The notes: generated from the letters alone by a model not told the origin. Shown: positions 34,001 to 41,887, counted from the stretch's first letter. The stretch: DNA of 64,000 bases from Aequorivita vladivostokensis (GCF_000952855.1 NZ_JSVU01000004.1:124001-188000), one strand, 5' to 3'. Made by a program: numbers and translations.

Positions 34001-36654
34001 TAACGCCCAGCTTCGGGCGATTTTAAACCTACAAAATGTGAGAACGGCGCCAAATCCTTCGAAAAAATATCCATTGAAAAATCGCCGCCGCCTTCATACA
34101 CTTTCGTTAAAAAAGTTGCTTTCAACATTCCGGGTGCGTTCTTTCCAACCTCCAGATTTTGGCTGAAAGAAGTGCTTCCTTCAGAAGAAAGTTGCGCATC
34201 CAAAACGGGAATTTCCACTTCGGAAAAAGTTCGGATTGGATCGATAAAATTGTATTTTGGAAATTTTGGAAAAGCTGAATTGCTGGCTCGAAGCGTGGCT
34301 GTCATATCAATTTTCAAATTGCGCGCAGGCGAACCGTGAAGCCACATGGCGCTTGCCGTTCCTTTTACGGGTTTTGTGGCGTCGAGAATTTCATCGTCAA
34401 AATCCAGCTTAATTTTTAACCGGTTTGGTTTAATGGTCGCCACTTTCAACGTATGCGAAAATTGCGCGCCTCCAACGGTAATGGTTGCGTTCCAATTTCC
34501 TGTTGGGGCGGATGGGTCGGTGGCTATTGGGAAATAGTAAAAACTCTCCAGCCCCCTAGCCCCCGAAGGGGGAACTCCTGATGCGGAATTACTTGTGTTC
34601 AAAACACTTCTTTGAACCAATTTTCCGCGGGCATCGGTCACTGAAAGGGTTACGGGGTGGTTTTTGGGCAAGGGATTTGCGTTGTCGTTGAGCACGAAAG
34701 TCAAGTGAATGCTGTCGCCGGGGCGGTACACGCCGCGTTCGGTGTAGCTAAAACCTTTCAGTCCCTTTTGCAGTTCCTTCCCTGAAATGTCGAAATTGCT
34801 CATGGAAAGGGCATTTCCGTCTTCCAGTTTTACATAGGCAAAATTGTTTCCCTTTTGTGCTACGGCGAAGGCTGCATTTTTATCGCTATCATATAAAGTA
34901 GTACCGTCGCCATCGGTGGTTACGGTTTCAATCAACTGTTGCTGATAGTTGAAAAGTTTGATTTTTACACCACTTTCCGGTTTGGCGGAAATAAGATTGG
35001 TGGCAAAAAAATGGTAGCTTTTGTTGTTACCTTTTTTTACGATCAAGCCCAAATCGGACCCCAATATATTGGCCGTAACTATGCGATCCTCATTGTAATA
35101 CGCCGGATGGCAGGGGTTGTCGCGCTGTTCCCAATTGTAATTGTAGTTGCGCCAACTGTAAATTTCATTATCCCAATAACGCTGCTCGCGAATTTCCTCA
35201 TCTTCGGAGGAATCAGTGGCATAATAGGGGTCTTCTTCGTAATAATCATCGTAGTATTCATCTTCGCTTTCCTCCGTATTTTCTTCTTCGGAATTAGATT
35301 CGGCACAATCATAAATTATATAATCCTTTTTAAAACTGAATTCTAATTGATAGATAGCGCCCGGTTCGGCCTTGAAATATTCCGAAAGGTTGATGCCGTA
35401 AGCCTTCCAACTGCCGTTGTTTCCCAGACCGTCGTTTTTTAGCTCGATGGTTTTTTTAGCGATTCTTCGGCCAACACGCTTGATGTCGTAGGTGTTCGGA
35501 TCGTTCAGATTATAACTTTGGAGAAATTGCAGCACATTGCTCTCGTAAATTTTGATGACGCGCACATCCACTTTTGAAAGATTTACCGCTTCAAAATAAA
35601 CCGGCGTTGCAGCGGAATTTGGAAGAATTACGCCTTTTGAAACCATTCGCACCGCGGGTTTCAATTGTTCAAAGGAAACGAGTTCCGAAAATTCCTTTTT
35701 CAGCCCGAAACCTTCGGTGTTTTTGATTCCCGTGAAGACGGTGACCTTTACATCACCCACTACACGGTTTGGGGGATACACATTCAAAACGTTTCCGTTT
35801 ACCTCATAGCGAAGATCCGTAGTGTTTTCAATGGCCACCAGGCCCGCAAAATCCTGGTTTTCCTGCAACGGGTCCGAAAAATTGATGCTCAAAAGGGCAT
35901 TGGGCGAGGCGGTGCTGCGGATATCCACAATGGTAAAATCGTTTTGCCCCGGGATTTTAAATGTGTTTTCGCCCTTGTTTTCGGCACCGATCGGTTTGCC
36001 GTCCCATTGAATAAGAATTTCAGAATCGGTGGTTTTTCGGGCAATGCTGTCTATGGTAAAATTGAAATAATTTGCATCGGCAGCTTCGGCGGGCCATTTT
36101 AACTTTAGTTTTTTTTCCCCTTGGGAAGCGGAAACCAATTGTTTGGCCTTTTCCAACGAAATAACATCGGATGTTTCAATGGAGGCTTCCACATACTGCC
36201 ATTGCTTGCTGTAGCTCTGCAAATTCCCGAGATCTACTTTAAAATTGGGCGTAATGGTGTGAAAGCTGAAAGTATAGGTTTTGAACTCCTTGGCAATGTC
36301 TTCGTAAAATTTATCCAGTTTTACCGTTACCGTATATTCCGTGTCCGGTTTTAGGTATTCCGCAGGTTGAAAGATTAGGGTTTTGCCGTTTTCGACAACC
36401 AACTTCCCTTTCGTTGATGGCGAAATTTTTAAATATTCATCGGCGGAAAGTTTCTGCGTTAGCTCGAATTGCTCCAGAGGTTTCATCAATTCAACCCGAA
36501 TATCCGTCGTGATGGATTGGTTTCCGTAGGTGTTATAGGAAATGTATTCCTTGAATTTAAAGAGGTTGTCGGTTTCGGAATGTTTGTCTTTGTCTTTGCA
36601 GGAAGAAATTGTAGCGAGAAAAACAAAAAAAAGCAAGCGGTGGAAGGGCTTCAT
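31039..36654 (-). CDS. Alpha-2-macroglobulin family lipoprotein
   Basis: 1871-residue periplasmic protease trap. Lipoprotein signal with lipobox ISSC (Cys19). Macroglobulin-like beta domains follow, with bait-region and ANA domains in the second half. A thioester motif is intact: Cys1428-Leu-Glu-Gln in HYPYGCLEQTTSS, able to link attacking proteases covalently. TED helices (MAMAKMVAKNGGKAMEL) and a C-terminal receptor-like domain close it. Residues ~450-515 form an acidic, Tyr-rich insert. Residues ~692-703 (GVPPSGARGLES) are the translation of a dispersed GC-rich repeat. Its usual partner pbpC lies downstream on the same strand. Confidence 0.94.
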   Translation of the reverse strand: MKPFHRLLFFVFLATISSCKDKDKHSETDNLFKFKEYISYNTYGNQSITTDIRVELMKPLEQFELTQKLSADEYLKISPSTKGKLVVENGKTLIFQPAEYLKPDTEYTVTVKLDKFYEDIAKEFKTYTFSFHTITPNFKVDLGNLQSYSKQWQYVEASIETSDVISLEKAKQLVSASQGEKKLKLKWPAEAADANYFNFTIDSIARKTTDSEILIQWDGKPIGAENKGENTFKIPGQNDFTIVDIRSTASPNALLSINFSDPLQENQDFAGLVAIENTTDLRYEVNGNVLNVYPPNRVVGDVKVTVFTGIKNTEGFGLKKEFSELVSFEQLKPAVRMVSKGVILPNSAATPVYFEAVNLSKVDVRVIKIYESNVLQFLQSYNLNDPNTYDIKRVGRRIAKKTIELKNDGLGNNGSWKAYGINLSEYFKAEPGAIYQLEFSFKKDYIIYDCAESNSEEENTEESEDEYYDDYYEEDPYYATDSSEDEEIREQRYWDNEIYSWRNYNYNWEQRDNPCHPAYYNEDRIVTANILGSDLGLIVKKGNNKSYHFFATNLISAKPESGVKIKLFNYQQQLIETVTTDGDGTTLYDSDKNAAFAVAQKGNNFAYVKLEDGNALSMSNFDISGKELQKGLKGFSYTERGVYRPGDSIHLTFVLNDNANPLPKNHPVTLSVTDARGKLVQRSVLNTSNSASGVPPSGARGLESFYYFPIATDPSAPTGNWNATITVGGAQFSHTLKVATIKPNRLKIKLDFDDEILDATKPVKGTASAMWLHGSPARNLKIDMTATLRASNSAFPKFPKYNFIDPIRTFSEVEIPVLDAQLSSEGSTSFSQNLEVGKNAPGMLKATFLTKVYEGGGDFSMDIFSKDLAPFSHFVGLKSPEAGRYGSYFTDENTTFDVVSVDAQGKAAANRELEVKVFQIEWRWWWNRGSDNLSTYENSTVHRPVKEFTVKTDGSGKGKFTVNIPEEEGGRYLIRVIDKQSGHATGRITYFYRNWWQRPSDGDSESARMLLFSADKEKYNVGEEAFITFPSGSDGHALISVENGTEVLATHWIETKKGETKAAIKITKEMAPNIYVNISLLQPHSQTKNDLPIRLYGVIPLSVEDPSTVLHPKISMPEVLKPEKQFTVKVSEEKGKPMTYTLAVVDEGLLDLTRFATPDIHEAFYSREALGVKTFDMFDYVIGAYSGSVDNIYAIGGGDAALGAKNRKADRFKPVVKYLGPFELAAGKIASHNIMMPNYIGSVRTMVIAGDKTKSAYGSVEKTTPVRTPLMVLASLPRKLSPGETVTLPVTVFAMENKVKTATITVKTGDALKPKNGASKTVSFSGPGEQIVNFDFEVLPTKEFQTIEVTASGNGEKANYKVEIDVENPNPISQKSTNYTLDGNASQNINFETFGVPGSNAAMLEFSTLPPMDFGKRMEFLIHYPYGCLEQTTSSAFPQLYLADVFDITFDKKQVIEKNVKATIARLGRFQLSNGGLSYWPGEREADEWSTTYAGHFMLEAKQKGYALPISFMSNWLLYQQNTARQWRNSYAVYNSSLTQAYRLYTLALAGKPELAAMNRLRESKELSNDAKWRLAAAYALAGKEEVAQQIAQTANINFVSQKYDYYTYGSPFRNSAMALETLVLLGDPKQRDLAISVAKDLSSRNWYSTQETSYALMAMAKMVAKNGGKAMELTFTNAGKSVEVKTDRAIAQRDLSFVMGSNSVSVTNKKGNVVYVTLSQRGKLPLGKELAERRNLSIKSEYLGGDGKPIDVTKLRQGTEIIAKVSVTNTSNNWINHVALAKIFPSGWEIVNTSFSELGGGASGNARYTDIRDDRVNFFFDLNAGETKTFSVKLNASYLGTYYLPGTQVEAMYDNNYYARNKGMWITVEQ
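34549..34578. repeat. Dispersed GC-rich repeat inside the macroglobulin coding region
   Basis: Two C-rich blocks, CCAGCCCCCTAG then CCCCCGAAGGGGG, ending AACTCC. The CCCCC/GGGGG hairpin and TAG core are typical of an intergenic repeat common in Flavobacteria, related to the hairpin at 18705-18735. Here it is in frame and adds about ten residues. Confidence 0.75.
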
Positions 36655-36748
36655 AAGGATGTTTTTGGAAAATTAAATGTATGGGAAAAAGGGGGATCCT
36701 GCAAGAATGATAACATAGCAAAACAAACCAGAGGTGCTTTAGCCCAAA

Positions 36749-37816
36749 TCACTCCTGTTCTTTATATATCCCAATTGTCAATTCGCCTTTTGAATTCATC
36801 GTGGCGCGATACATTCCTGCGGTGTTGAATTCCATCGCCACATTTCCATCCTTATCAATTGCAACAATGCCACCATCGCCGCCAAGGGCAGGTACTTTTT
36901 TCTGGATAACTTCATAAGCGGCTTCCTGTAACGTCATTCCTTTATATTCCATCAAGGCAGAAATATCATAGGCAACAACAGAGCGGATAAAATACTCGCC
37001 CCAACCCGTTGAAGAAACGGCGCAAGTTGCATTATTTGCATAGGTTCCAGCGCCAATAATTGGCGCATCGCCAATTCGGTTCCAGCGTTTATTGGTCATT
37101 CCTCCAGTTGAAGTTCCAGCGGCGAGGTTGCCGTGTTTGTCCAAGGCCGCACAGCCCACGGTCCCAAATTTTGAATTTTTTATATAAGAATCTTCAAAGG
37201 AAACCTTCTTTTCATTTTTGCTTTTTTCCTTTTCCAAAACCCGTTGTAAAGACTCGTATCTGTTTTGGGTGTAGAAATAGGACGTATCCATCATTTTATA
37301 ACCCATACCTTTTGCAAATTCTTCCGCACCGGCGCCATAAAGCATTACGTGTTCGCTTTTCTGCATGACATCCCGCGCCAAATCGATTGGGTTTTTAATG
37401 TGCTTCACGCCCGCCACTGCTCCCGCATTCAGCGTAGCGCCGTCCATTATGGATGCATCAAGCTCGTTGGAGCCTTTGTGCGTAAAAACGGCACCTTTTC
37501 CGGCATTGAAAAGTGGTGAATCTTCCATTACATTAATAGTATGCGTAACGGCATCCAAAGAGCTGCCACCATTTTTCAAAATTTCATACCCTACGGAAAT
37601 TGCTTCTTTCAGCTTAGCTTTATAGGCGGCTTCCAAGGAATCGCTCATATTTTCCTTCAAAATAGTTCCGGCGCCTCCGTGGATGACAATTCCAAAGTTT
37701 TCTTCCTTTTGAGTTGCATTTTCTGAAATCTTTTCCCTCTCAGAAGTAGATTTTTCTTCGTTTTTACATCCGAAAAGAAGAAAAATAGCAATAAAATATG
37801 TTAAAATTTTAACCAT
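36749..37816 (-). CDS. Isoaspartyl peptidase / L-asparaginase (Ntn hydrolase) lipoprotein
   Basis: 355 residues. Signal peptide with lipobox LFGC (Cys17), so probably periplasmic and lipid-anchored. Plant-type asparaginase fold: FGIVIHGGAGTI, NAGKGAVFTHKGSNELDASIMDG, and the autocleavage site KFGTVGCAAL, whose Thr219 would be the new N-terminal nucleophile after self-cleavage. GTSTGGMTNKRWNRIGDAPIIGAGTYA completes the active site. It would hydrolyse beta-aspartyl dipeptides or asparagine. Upstream of the macroglobulin gene by 94 bases on the same strand; no promoter box recognised in its divergent gap with the CAP gene. Confidence 0.92.
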   Translation of the reverse strand: MVKILTYFIAIFLLFGCKNEEKSTSEREKISENATQKEENFGIVIHGGAGTILKENMSDSLEAAYKAKLKEAISVGYEILKNGGSSLDAVTHTINVMEDSPLFNAGKGAVFTHKGSNELDASIMDGATLNAGAVAGVKHIKNPIDLARDVMQKSEHVMLYGAGAEEFAKGMGYKMMDTSYFYTQNRYESLQRVLEKEKSKNEKKVSFEDSYIKNSKFGTVGCAALDKHGNLAAGTSTGGMTNKRWNRIGDAPIIGAGTYANNATCAVSSTGWGEYFIRSVVAYDISALMEYKGMTLQEAAYEVIQKKVPALGGDGGIVAIDKDGNVAMEFNTAGMYRATMNSKGELTIGIYKEQE

Positions 37817-37917
37817 ACCATTAATTTTAAATTCATCTCTAATATACGTGAAATATACTATTTACGGTGCATCACGTAATTGCAATTGTATTTGAGATGC
37901 TAAAAATCTGTCGATAA

Positions 37918-37951
37918 TCCGATAAAGTGCGCAATTTATTCGTTAAAGTGC
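37918..37951 (+). promoter_or_regulatory. 13-bp direct repeat with 21-bp period upstream of the CAP gene
   Basis: TCCGATAAAGTGC (37918-37930) and TTCGTTAAAGTGC (37939-37951) agree at 11 of 13 positions. Their offset of 21 bp is two helical turns, and they end 20 bases before the -7 box, a layout like tandem activator sites of LytTR-type response regulators. Confidence 0.5.
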
Positions 37952-37971
37952 ATTTTTTAAATATTTTTTTA

Positions 37972-37979
37972 TATATTTG
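37972..37979 (+). promoter_or_regulatory. -7 box of the CAP lipoprotein gene
   Basis: TATATTTG fits TAnnTTTG, 39 bases before the chosen ATG at 38019. A GTG at 37948 is the only -33-like triplet, overlapping the second direct repeat. Confidence 0.55.
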
Positions 37980-38018
37980 AATCGACATCAAGCCCCAAAT
38001 CTGGTGTCCCCCCAAATT

Positions 38019-38528
38019 ATGCACCTACTAAAAAGCAACCTACTTGCAATGGCATTGCTATGCCTAGTGATTACCTCCTGTTCAAAAGAGGATTCTGTTG
38101 AAGTTGAAGCCGCCAAGTACGACATCGATTTGGCTTTGGCCCAAAGAAACGACAGCCAAATGTCTTCTGAAATTTTAAATCTGGTTAATGACCATCGCGC
38201 GTCATTGGGCCTTTCCATACTAAAAATTGATACCCAATACGCTTCCGCCTTTGCTGTGGACCACACTGAATATATGATTGAAAAGGAGCAGATAAACCAC
38301 GATAATTTTGGCTATCGTTCCGAAGGAATAAAATATCACGACAACGCCGAAGTAGTAGGCGAAAACGTTGCCTATGGCTATGAAACCGCCGAGGCCGTTG
38401 TAAATGCTTGGCTGAACAGCCCCGGACACAAAGCCATTATTGAAGGAAATTACACACACACCGGGTTTGGTGTAATGAAATGCGACAAAGGCCGAAGCTA
38501 TTTCACACAACTCTTTTATAGAAAGTAA
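38019..38528 (+). CDS. CAP (SCP/PR-1) domain lipoprotein
   Basis: 169 residues from ATG at 38019 (MHLLKSNLLAMALLCLVITSC); upstream in-frame TTG codons fall within the promoter. Lipobox ITSC. The CAP fold is shown by ILNLVNDHRASLGLSIL, SAFAVDHTEYMIEKEQINHDNF, GENVAYGYETAEAVVNAWLNSPGHKAIIEGNYTHTGFGV and YFTQLFYRK, which keep the two His and Glu of the CAP cavity. Members bind sterols or lipids or act on peptides; the role of bacterial ones is mostly unknown. Preceded by a 21-bp-phased direct repeat, so regulation by an activator is likely. Confidence 0.9.
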   Translation: MHLLKSNLLAMALLCLVITSCSKEDSVEVEAAKYDIDLALAQRNDSQMSSEILNLVNDHRASLGLSILKIDTQYASAFAVDHTEYMIEKEQINHDNFGYRSEGIKYHDNAEVVGENVAYGYETAEAVVNAWLNSPGHKAIIEGNYTHTGFGVMKCDKGRSYFTQLFYRK

Positions 38529-38557
38529 CCTCACATCCCTTTTTCTATTAGTCTAAA

Positions 38558-38594
38558 TTGCCGTATTTTTACGTAACAGTTAAAAATACGGCAA
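38558..38594 (+). promoter_or_regulatory. Perfect 14-bp inverted repeat reaching the dioxygenase start codon
   Basis: TTGCCGTATTTTTA (38558-38571) and TAAAAATACGGCAA (38581-38594), nine-base loop. The last A of the second arm is the A of the ATG at 38594. As RNA it would hide the start region; as DNA it could be an operator. The first arm holds TATTTTTA, one mismatch from a -7 box. Confidence 0.7.
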
Positions 38595-39130
38595 TGGCTA
38601 TTAAAAAACCTTTCAATTTAAATAAGTGGGTTGAGGAAAATCGAGATCTTCTGAAACCCCCGGTGGGCAACAAGAATTTATATGTTGAATCTGACGATTA
38701 TATAGTTATGATAGTCGCCGGTCCCAATGCCCGAAAGGACTATCACTACAACGAAACCGAGGAGCTTTTCTATCAACTTGAAGGAAATATTCAGGTTGCA
38801 ATCCAAGAAAATGGCGAGAAAAAAGTGATGGAACTGGGCCCTGGCGATATGTATCTTCATCCCGCAAAGGTGCCGCATTCTCCCGGCAGGAGTGCTGGTT
38901 CAATAGGCTTGGTTATTGAAAGAAAACGAACCGACCTTGAGGGAAAAGACGGCCTACTCTGGTTTTGCGACAATTGCAACAACAAATTATATGAAGTTTA
39001 CTTCCCGCTAAGCGATATTGAAACTGATTTTCTAAAACACTTCAAACATTTCTACGGAAGCAAAGACCTGCGAACTTGTAACAAATGCGGAACGGTGATG
39101 GAAGCCGACCCACGTTTCACACAAGATTAA
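38594..39130 (+). CDS. nbaC: 3-Hydroxyanthranilate 3,4-dioxygenase
   Basis: Ring-opens 3-hydroxyanthranilate to 2-amino-3-carboxymuconate semialdehyde, which becomes quinolinate or is degraded further (kynurenine route). 178 residues from ATG 38594. Cupin iron ligands His51, Glu57 and His95 (HYNETEELFY, HPAKVPHSPG) fall at the same numbers as in the well-studied Cupriavidus enzyme, and the second rubredoxin-like site is complete: Cys125, Cys128, Cys162, Cys165. Followed by an aldehyde dehydrogenase with its own promoter. No other kynurenine genes are in the window. Confidence 0.95.
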   Translation: MAIKKPFNLNKWVEENRDLLKPPVGNKNLYVESDDYIVMIVAGPNARKDYHYNETEELFYQLEGNIQVAIQENGEKKVMELGPGDMYLHPAKVPHSPGRSAGSIGLVIERKRTDLEGKDGLLWFCDNCNNKLYEVYFPLSDIETDFLKHFKHFYGSKDLRTCNKCGTVMEADPRFTQD

Positions 39131-39183
39131 CGGCGTATTCCCAAACAGATACCGTTTCGTTTTACTTTCTTCAGCGCATTGTG

Positions 39184-39191
39184 TACCTTTG
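39184..39191 (+). promoter_or_regulatory. -7 box of the aldehyde dehydrogenase gene
   Basis: TACCTTTG fits TAnnTTTG, 37 bases before the ATG at 39228; TTTCTTC and ATTG lie upstream but no clean -33 TTG at best spacing. Confidence 0.6.
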
Positions 39192-39227
39192 CGCTTCATA
39201 AATTTCAGAATAAAAAATCATAACTAT

Positions 39228-40781
39228 ATGCAAGCAACAACCACTAGCTTCGGTATCGAGGAAGCATTGGAACAATTAGGAATTAAGGACGTAAACCAAG
39301 GAACTTCCACTGGAAATGAATGGTTTTCAAACGGGGAGGAAATTTCATCTTTTTCGCCCGTTGACGGCCAACTCATCGCAAAAGTGAGCACCACTTCCAA
39401 AGAAGATTACGAAAAAGTAATGCAAAGCGCCACTTCAGCATTTAAAGACTGGCGATTGAAACCAGCTCCACAACGTGGGGAAATCGTGCGCCAATTTGGG
39501 GAAGAGTTGCGAAGATTGAAAGAGCCGCTCGGAAAATTGGTTTCCTATGAAATGGGAAAAAGCTATCAGGAAGGTCTTGGCGAAGTACAGGAAATGATTG
39601 ACATCTGCGATTTTGCAGTCGGTCTTTCCCGTCAGCTTCACGGCTTGACGATGCACAGTGAGCGTCCCGGTCACAGAATGTACGAGCAATATCACCCGCT
39701 TGGGGTTGTCGGGATTATCTCAGCATTTAACTTTCCGGTAGCCGTTTGGGCTTGGAACACGGCATTGGCATGGATTTGCGGCGATGTTTGCGTTTGGAAG
39801 CCTTCGGAAAAAACACCGCTTTGTGGAATAGCTTGCCAAAAAATAGCTGCGAAAGTTTTTGCAGACAACAATTTGCCGGAAGGGATTTCTTGCCTAATCA
39901 ACGGCGATTATAAAGTTGGTGAAATGATGACCAACGATAAGCGCGTACCTTTGGTGTCAGCTACCGGTTCCATTAGAATGGGGAAAATTGTTGCACAGGC
40001 TGTTGCTGCCCGTCTCGGAAAATCATTACTGGAACTTGGTGGAAACAACGCCATTATCGTAACTCCGGATGCAGATATAAAAATGACCGTTATCGGCGCT
40101 GTGTTTGGCGCTGTGGGAACTGCTGGACAACGTTGCACCTCAACCCGAAGATTGATTATTCACGATAGTATTTATGACAAAGTGAAGGATGCCGTAGTTG
40201 CTGCATACAAACAACTTCGCATTGGGAATCCTTTAGATGAAAAAAATCACGTTGGGCCTCTTATCGACAAGGATGCCGTGAAAATGTACAACCAAGCACT
40301 TGAAAAAGTGGTTGCGGAAGGTGGAAACATTATTGTTGAAGGCGGCGTTTTGGAGGGTGAAGGCTACGAAAGCGGATGCTACGTAAAACCAGCCATTGCC
40401 GAAGCCAAAAATAGTTTCGAAATCGTGCAGCACGAAACCTTTGCCCCCGTATTGTATTTAATGAAATACAGCGGCGATGTTGAAAACGCCATCGAACTTC
40501 AAAATGGCGTTGTGCAGGGACTTTCATCAGCAATCATGACAAACAATCTTCGCGAGGCGGAACGTTTTCTTTCGCACGCTGGAAGCGATTGCGGGATAGC
40601 AAACGTAAACATCGGTACCAGCGGTGCCGAGATTGGCGGTGCATTTGGTGGTGAAAAGGAAACCGGCGGCGGCCGCGAAAGCGGAAGCGATGCCTGGAAA
40701 ATCTATATGCGCAGACAGACAAATACAATCAACTATACCACTGAGCTTCCTTTAGCACAGGGAATTAAGTTTGACTTGTAG
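39228..40781 (+). CDS. Aldehyde dehydrogenase, ALDH7-like
   Basis: 517 residues from ATG 39228 (MQATTTSFGIEEALEQLGI); in-frame codons before it lie in the promoter. NAD-dependent oxidation of an aldehyde. Motifs: ISAFNFPVAVWAWNTALAW, VWKPSEKTPL, ATGSIRMGK, LELGGNNAIIV (general-base Glu) and GTAGQRCTSTRRL (catalytic Cys). The sequence resembles ALDH7/alpha-aminoadipic semialdehyde dehydrogenases of lysine breakdown. Next to the 3-hydroxyanthranilate dioxygenase it might instead serve in kynurenine-derived semialdehyde oxidation. Ends before a bidirectional terminator. Confidence 0.9.
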   Translation: MQATTTSFGIEEALEQLGIKDVNQGTSTGNEWFSNGEEISSFSPVDGQLIAKVSTTSKEDYEKVMQSATSAFKDWRLKPAPQRGEIVRQFGEELRRLKEPLGKLVSYEMGKSYQEGLGEVQEMIDICDFAVGLSRQLHGLTMHSERPGHRMYEQYHPLGVVGIISAFNFPVAVWAWNTALAWICGDVCVWKPSEKTPLCGIACQKIAAKVFADNNLPEGISCLINGDYKVGEMMTNDKRVPLVSATGSIRMGKIVAQAVAARLGKSLLELGGNNAIIVTPDADIKMTVIGAVFGAVGTAGQRCTSTRRLIIHDSIYDKVKDAVVAAYKQLRIGNPLDEKNHVGPLIDKDAVKMYNQALEKVVAEGGNIIVEGGVLEGEGYESGCYVKPAIAEAKNSFEIVQHETFAPVLYLMKYSGDVENAIELQNGVVQGLSSAIMTNNLREAERFLSHAGSDCGIANVNIGTSGAEIGGAFGGEKETGGGRESGSDAWKIYMRRQTNTINYTTELPLAQGIKFDL

Positions 40782-40801
40782 TAATATATTTTAAAAGAAA
40801 A

Positions 40802-40829
40802 AAAAGCCGCTTCAATTGAAGCGGCTTTT
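40802..40829. terminator. Bidirectional rho-independent terminator
   Basis: Perfect 28-base palindrome with arms AAAAGCCGCTTCAA and TTGAAGCGGCTTTT, A-run on one side and T-run on the other, between the convergent aldehyde dehydrogenase and desaturase genes. Confidence 0.9.
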
Positions 40830-40834
40830 AGATT

Positions 40835-41824
40835 TTATATTATTCCGTTCGGCTCAACCCATTTAAAACGGTTGGCATCCTGCGGAATTTTTATACGTTC
40901 GGCAATACGAAGCATTCGCGAAGGTAATTTCAAAAGATAATCCCGTGCCTTTTCAGCTTCATCGGTCAAGCCGCTGATTTTTGAAATTTCCCAATGGGCA
41001 TTTAATTTTTCAAGAATATCAATATAATCAAATGTGGTATAAACGCCCAAACGCTGTGCCGCGTTGCTGAAATCGTCAAACGCCGAAGCCATTTTTCCGC
41101 CGCTCTGGCGAAGGTTTTGGGCCGGCATAATGATTTTTTTCTGCATCATATCCTGAAAGGCAATCATCATTTCGCTGGCGTCGTATTCAAAAATAGTCTT
41201 TACAAATTCGCGATATGCCAAGTGGTGGCGCATTTCATCGCCTGCAATTATATTGCACATTTTCGCGAGCATTTTGTTGCCTTTTTTCTTTGCAATCTTT
41301 CCCACGCGGTTGTGGGAAACATTCGTTGCCAATTCTTGAAAACTTGTATAAATAAAATTTCGGTAGGGATCGCGGCCGGTTCCCACTTCAAAACCGTCGT
41401 TGATTAAATGTTGGGTGGTTTTTTCAACTTCCTTCATATTTACCCTTCCGGATAAATAAAGATATTTGTTCAAGGTATCACCGTGGCGGTTCTCTTCTCC
41501 CGTCCAGTGGCGTATCCATTTGCTCCAGCCGTTTCGGCCGTGCTGATCCACGCCTTCCATATCCATCAACCAACTTTCGTAGGTCGGCAGTGCTTCTTCC
41601 GTAACCATATCGCCCACCAAAACGATCCAAAAATCATAGCCCAATTCTTTGGCCTCTTCGCGGATTTGGATAACCTCATCCATATAATTTTCCTTTTGGA
41701 AATTGGGCAATAGATCGGTGGGTTGCCAAATTTCATCAACGGGAATCAAATATTGGTCAATATAACTGTCGATTTTCTTTTCAACAGTCTGCATTACTTC
41801 CAAACGGATATTTTTAAGCGCCAT
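40835..41824 (-). CDS. Acyl-ACP desaturase (diiron)
   Basis: 329-residue soluble ferritin-like desaturase that introduces a cis double bond into acyl-ACP. The two diiron motifs are intact: EENRHG (near residue 110) and DEMRHH (near residue 195). An early Glu ligand is in LPTYESWLMDME. Length and sequence match plant/actinobacterial stearoyl-ACP desaturase relatives found in Flavobacteria. Single gene with its own -7 box at 41853-41846 and a terminator. Likely sets membrane fluidity. Confidence 0.93.
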   Translation of the reverse strand: MALKNIRLEVMQTVEKKIDSYIDQYLIPVDEIWQPTDLLPNFQKENYMDEVIQIREEAKELGYDFWIVLVGDMVTEEALPTYESWLMDMEGVDQHGRNGWSKWIRHWTGEENRHGDTLNKYLYLSGRVNMKEVEKTTQHLINDGFEVGTGRDPYRNFIYTSFQELATNVSHNRVGKIAKKKGNKMLAKMCNIIAGDEMRHHLAYREFVKTIFEYDASEMMIAFQDMMQKKIIMPAQNLRQSGGKMASAFDDFSNAAQRLGVYTTFDYIDILEKLNAHWEISKISGLTDEAEKARDYLLKLPSRMLRIAERIKIPQDANRFKWVEPNGII

Positions 41825-41845
41825 GGTGTTATTTTAGAGGAATTA

Positions 41846-41853
41846 CAAAGATA
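41846..41853 (-). promoter_or_regulatory. -7 box of the desaturase gene
   Basis: Minus-strand TATCTTTG fits TAnnTTTG, 22 bases before the ATG. No good -33 TTG. Confidence 0.55.
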
Positions 41854-41887
41854 GCAAGTGAAAGATGGAATTTGTAATAAAGAAGTC

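Noticed and set aside
35079-35346. Reading frames on the opposite strand of the acidic macroglobulin insert
   Set aside because: Shadow of a low-complexity coding region; no start context or promoter.
38558-38594. Terminator of the CAP lipoprotein gene
   Set aside because: The stem is perfect but no T-run follows on the plus strand and it runs into the next start codon.
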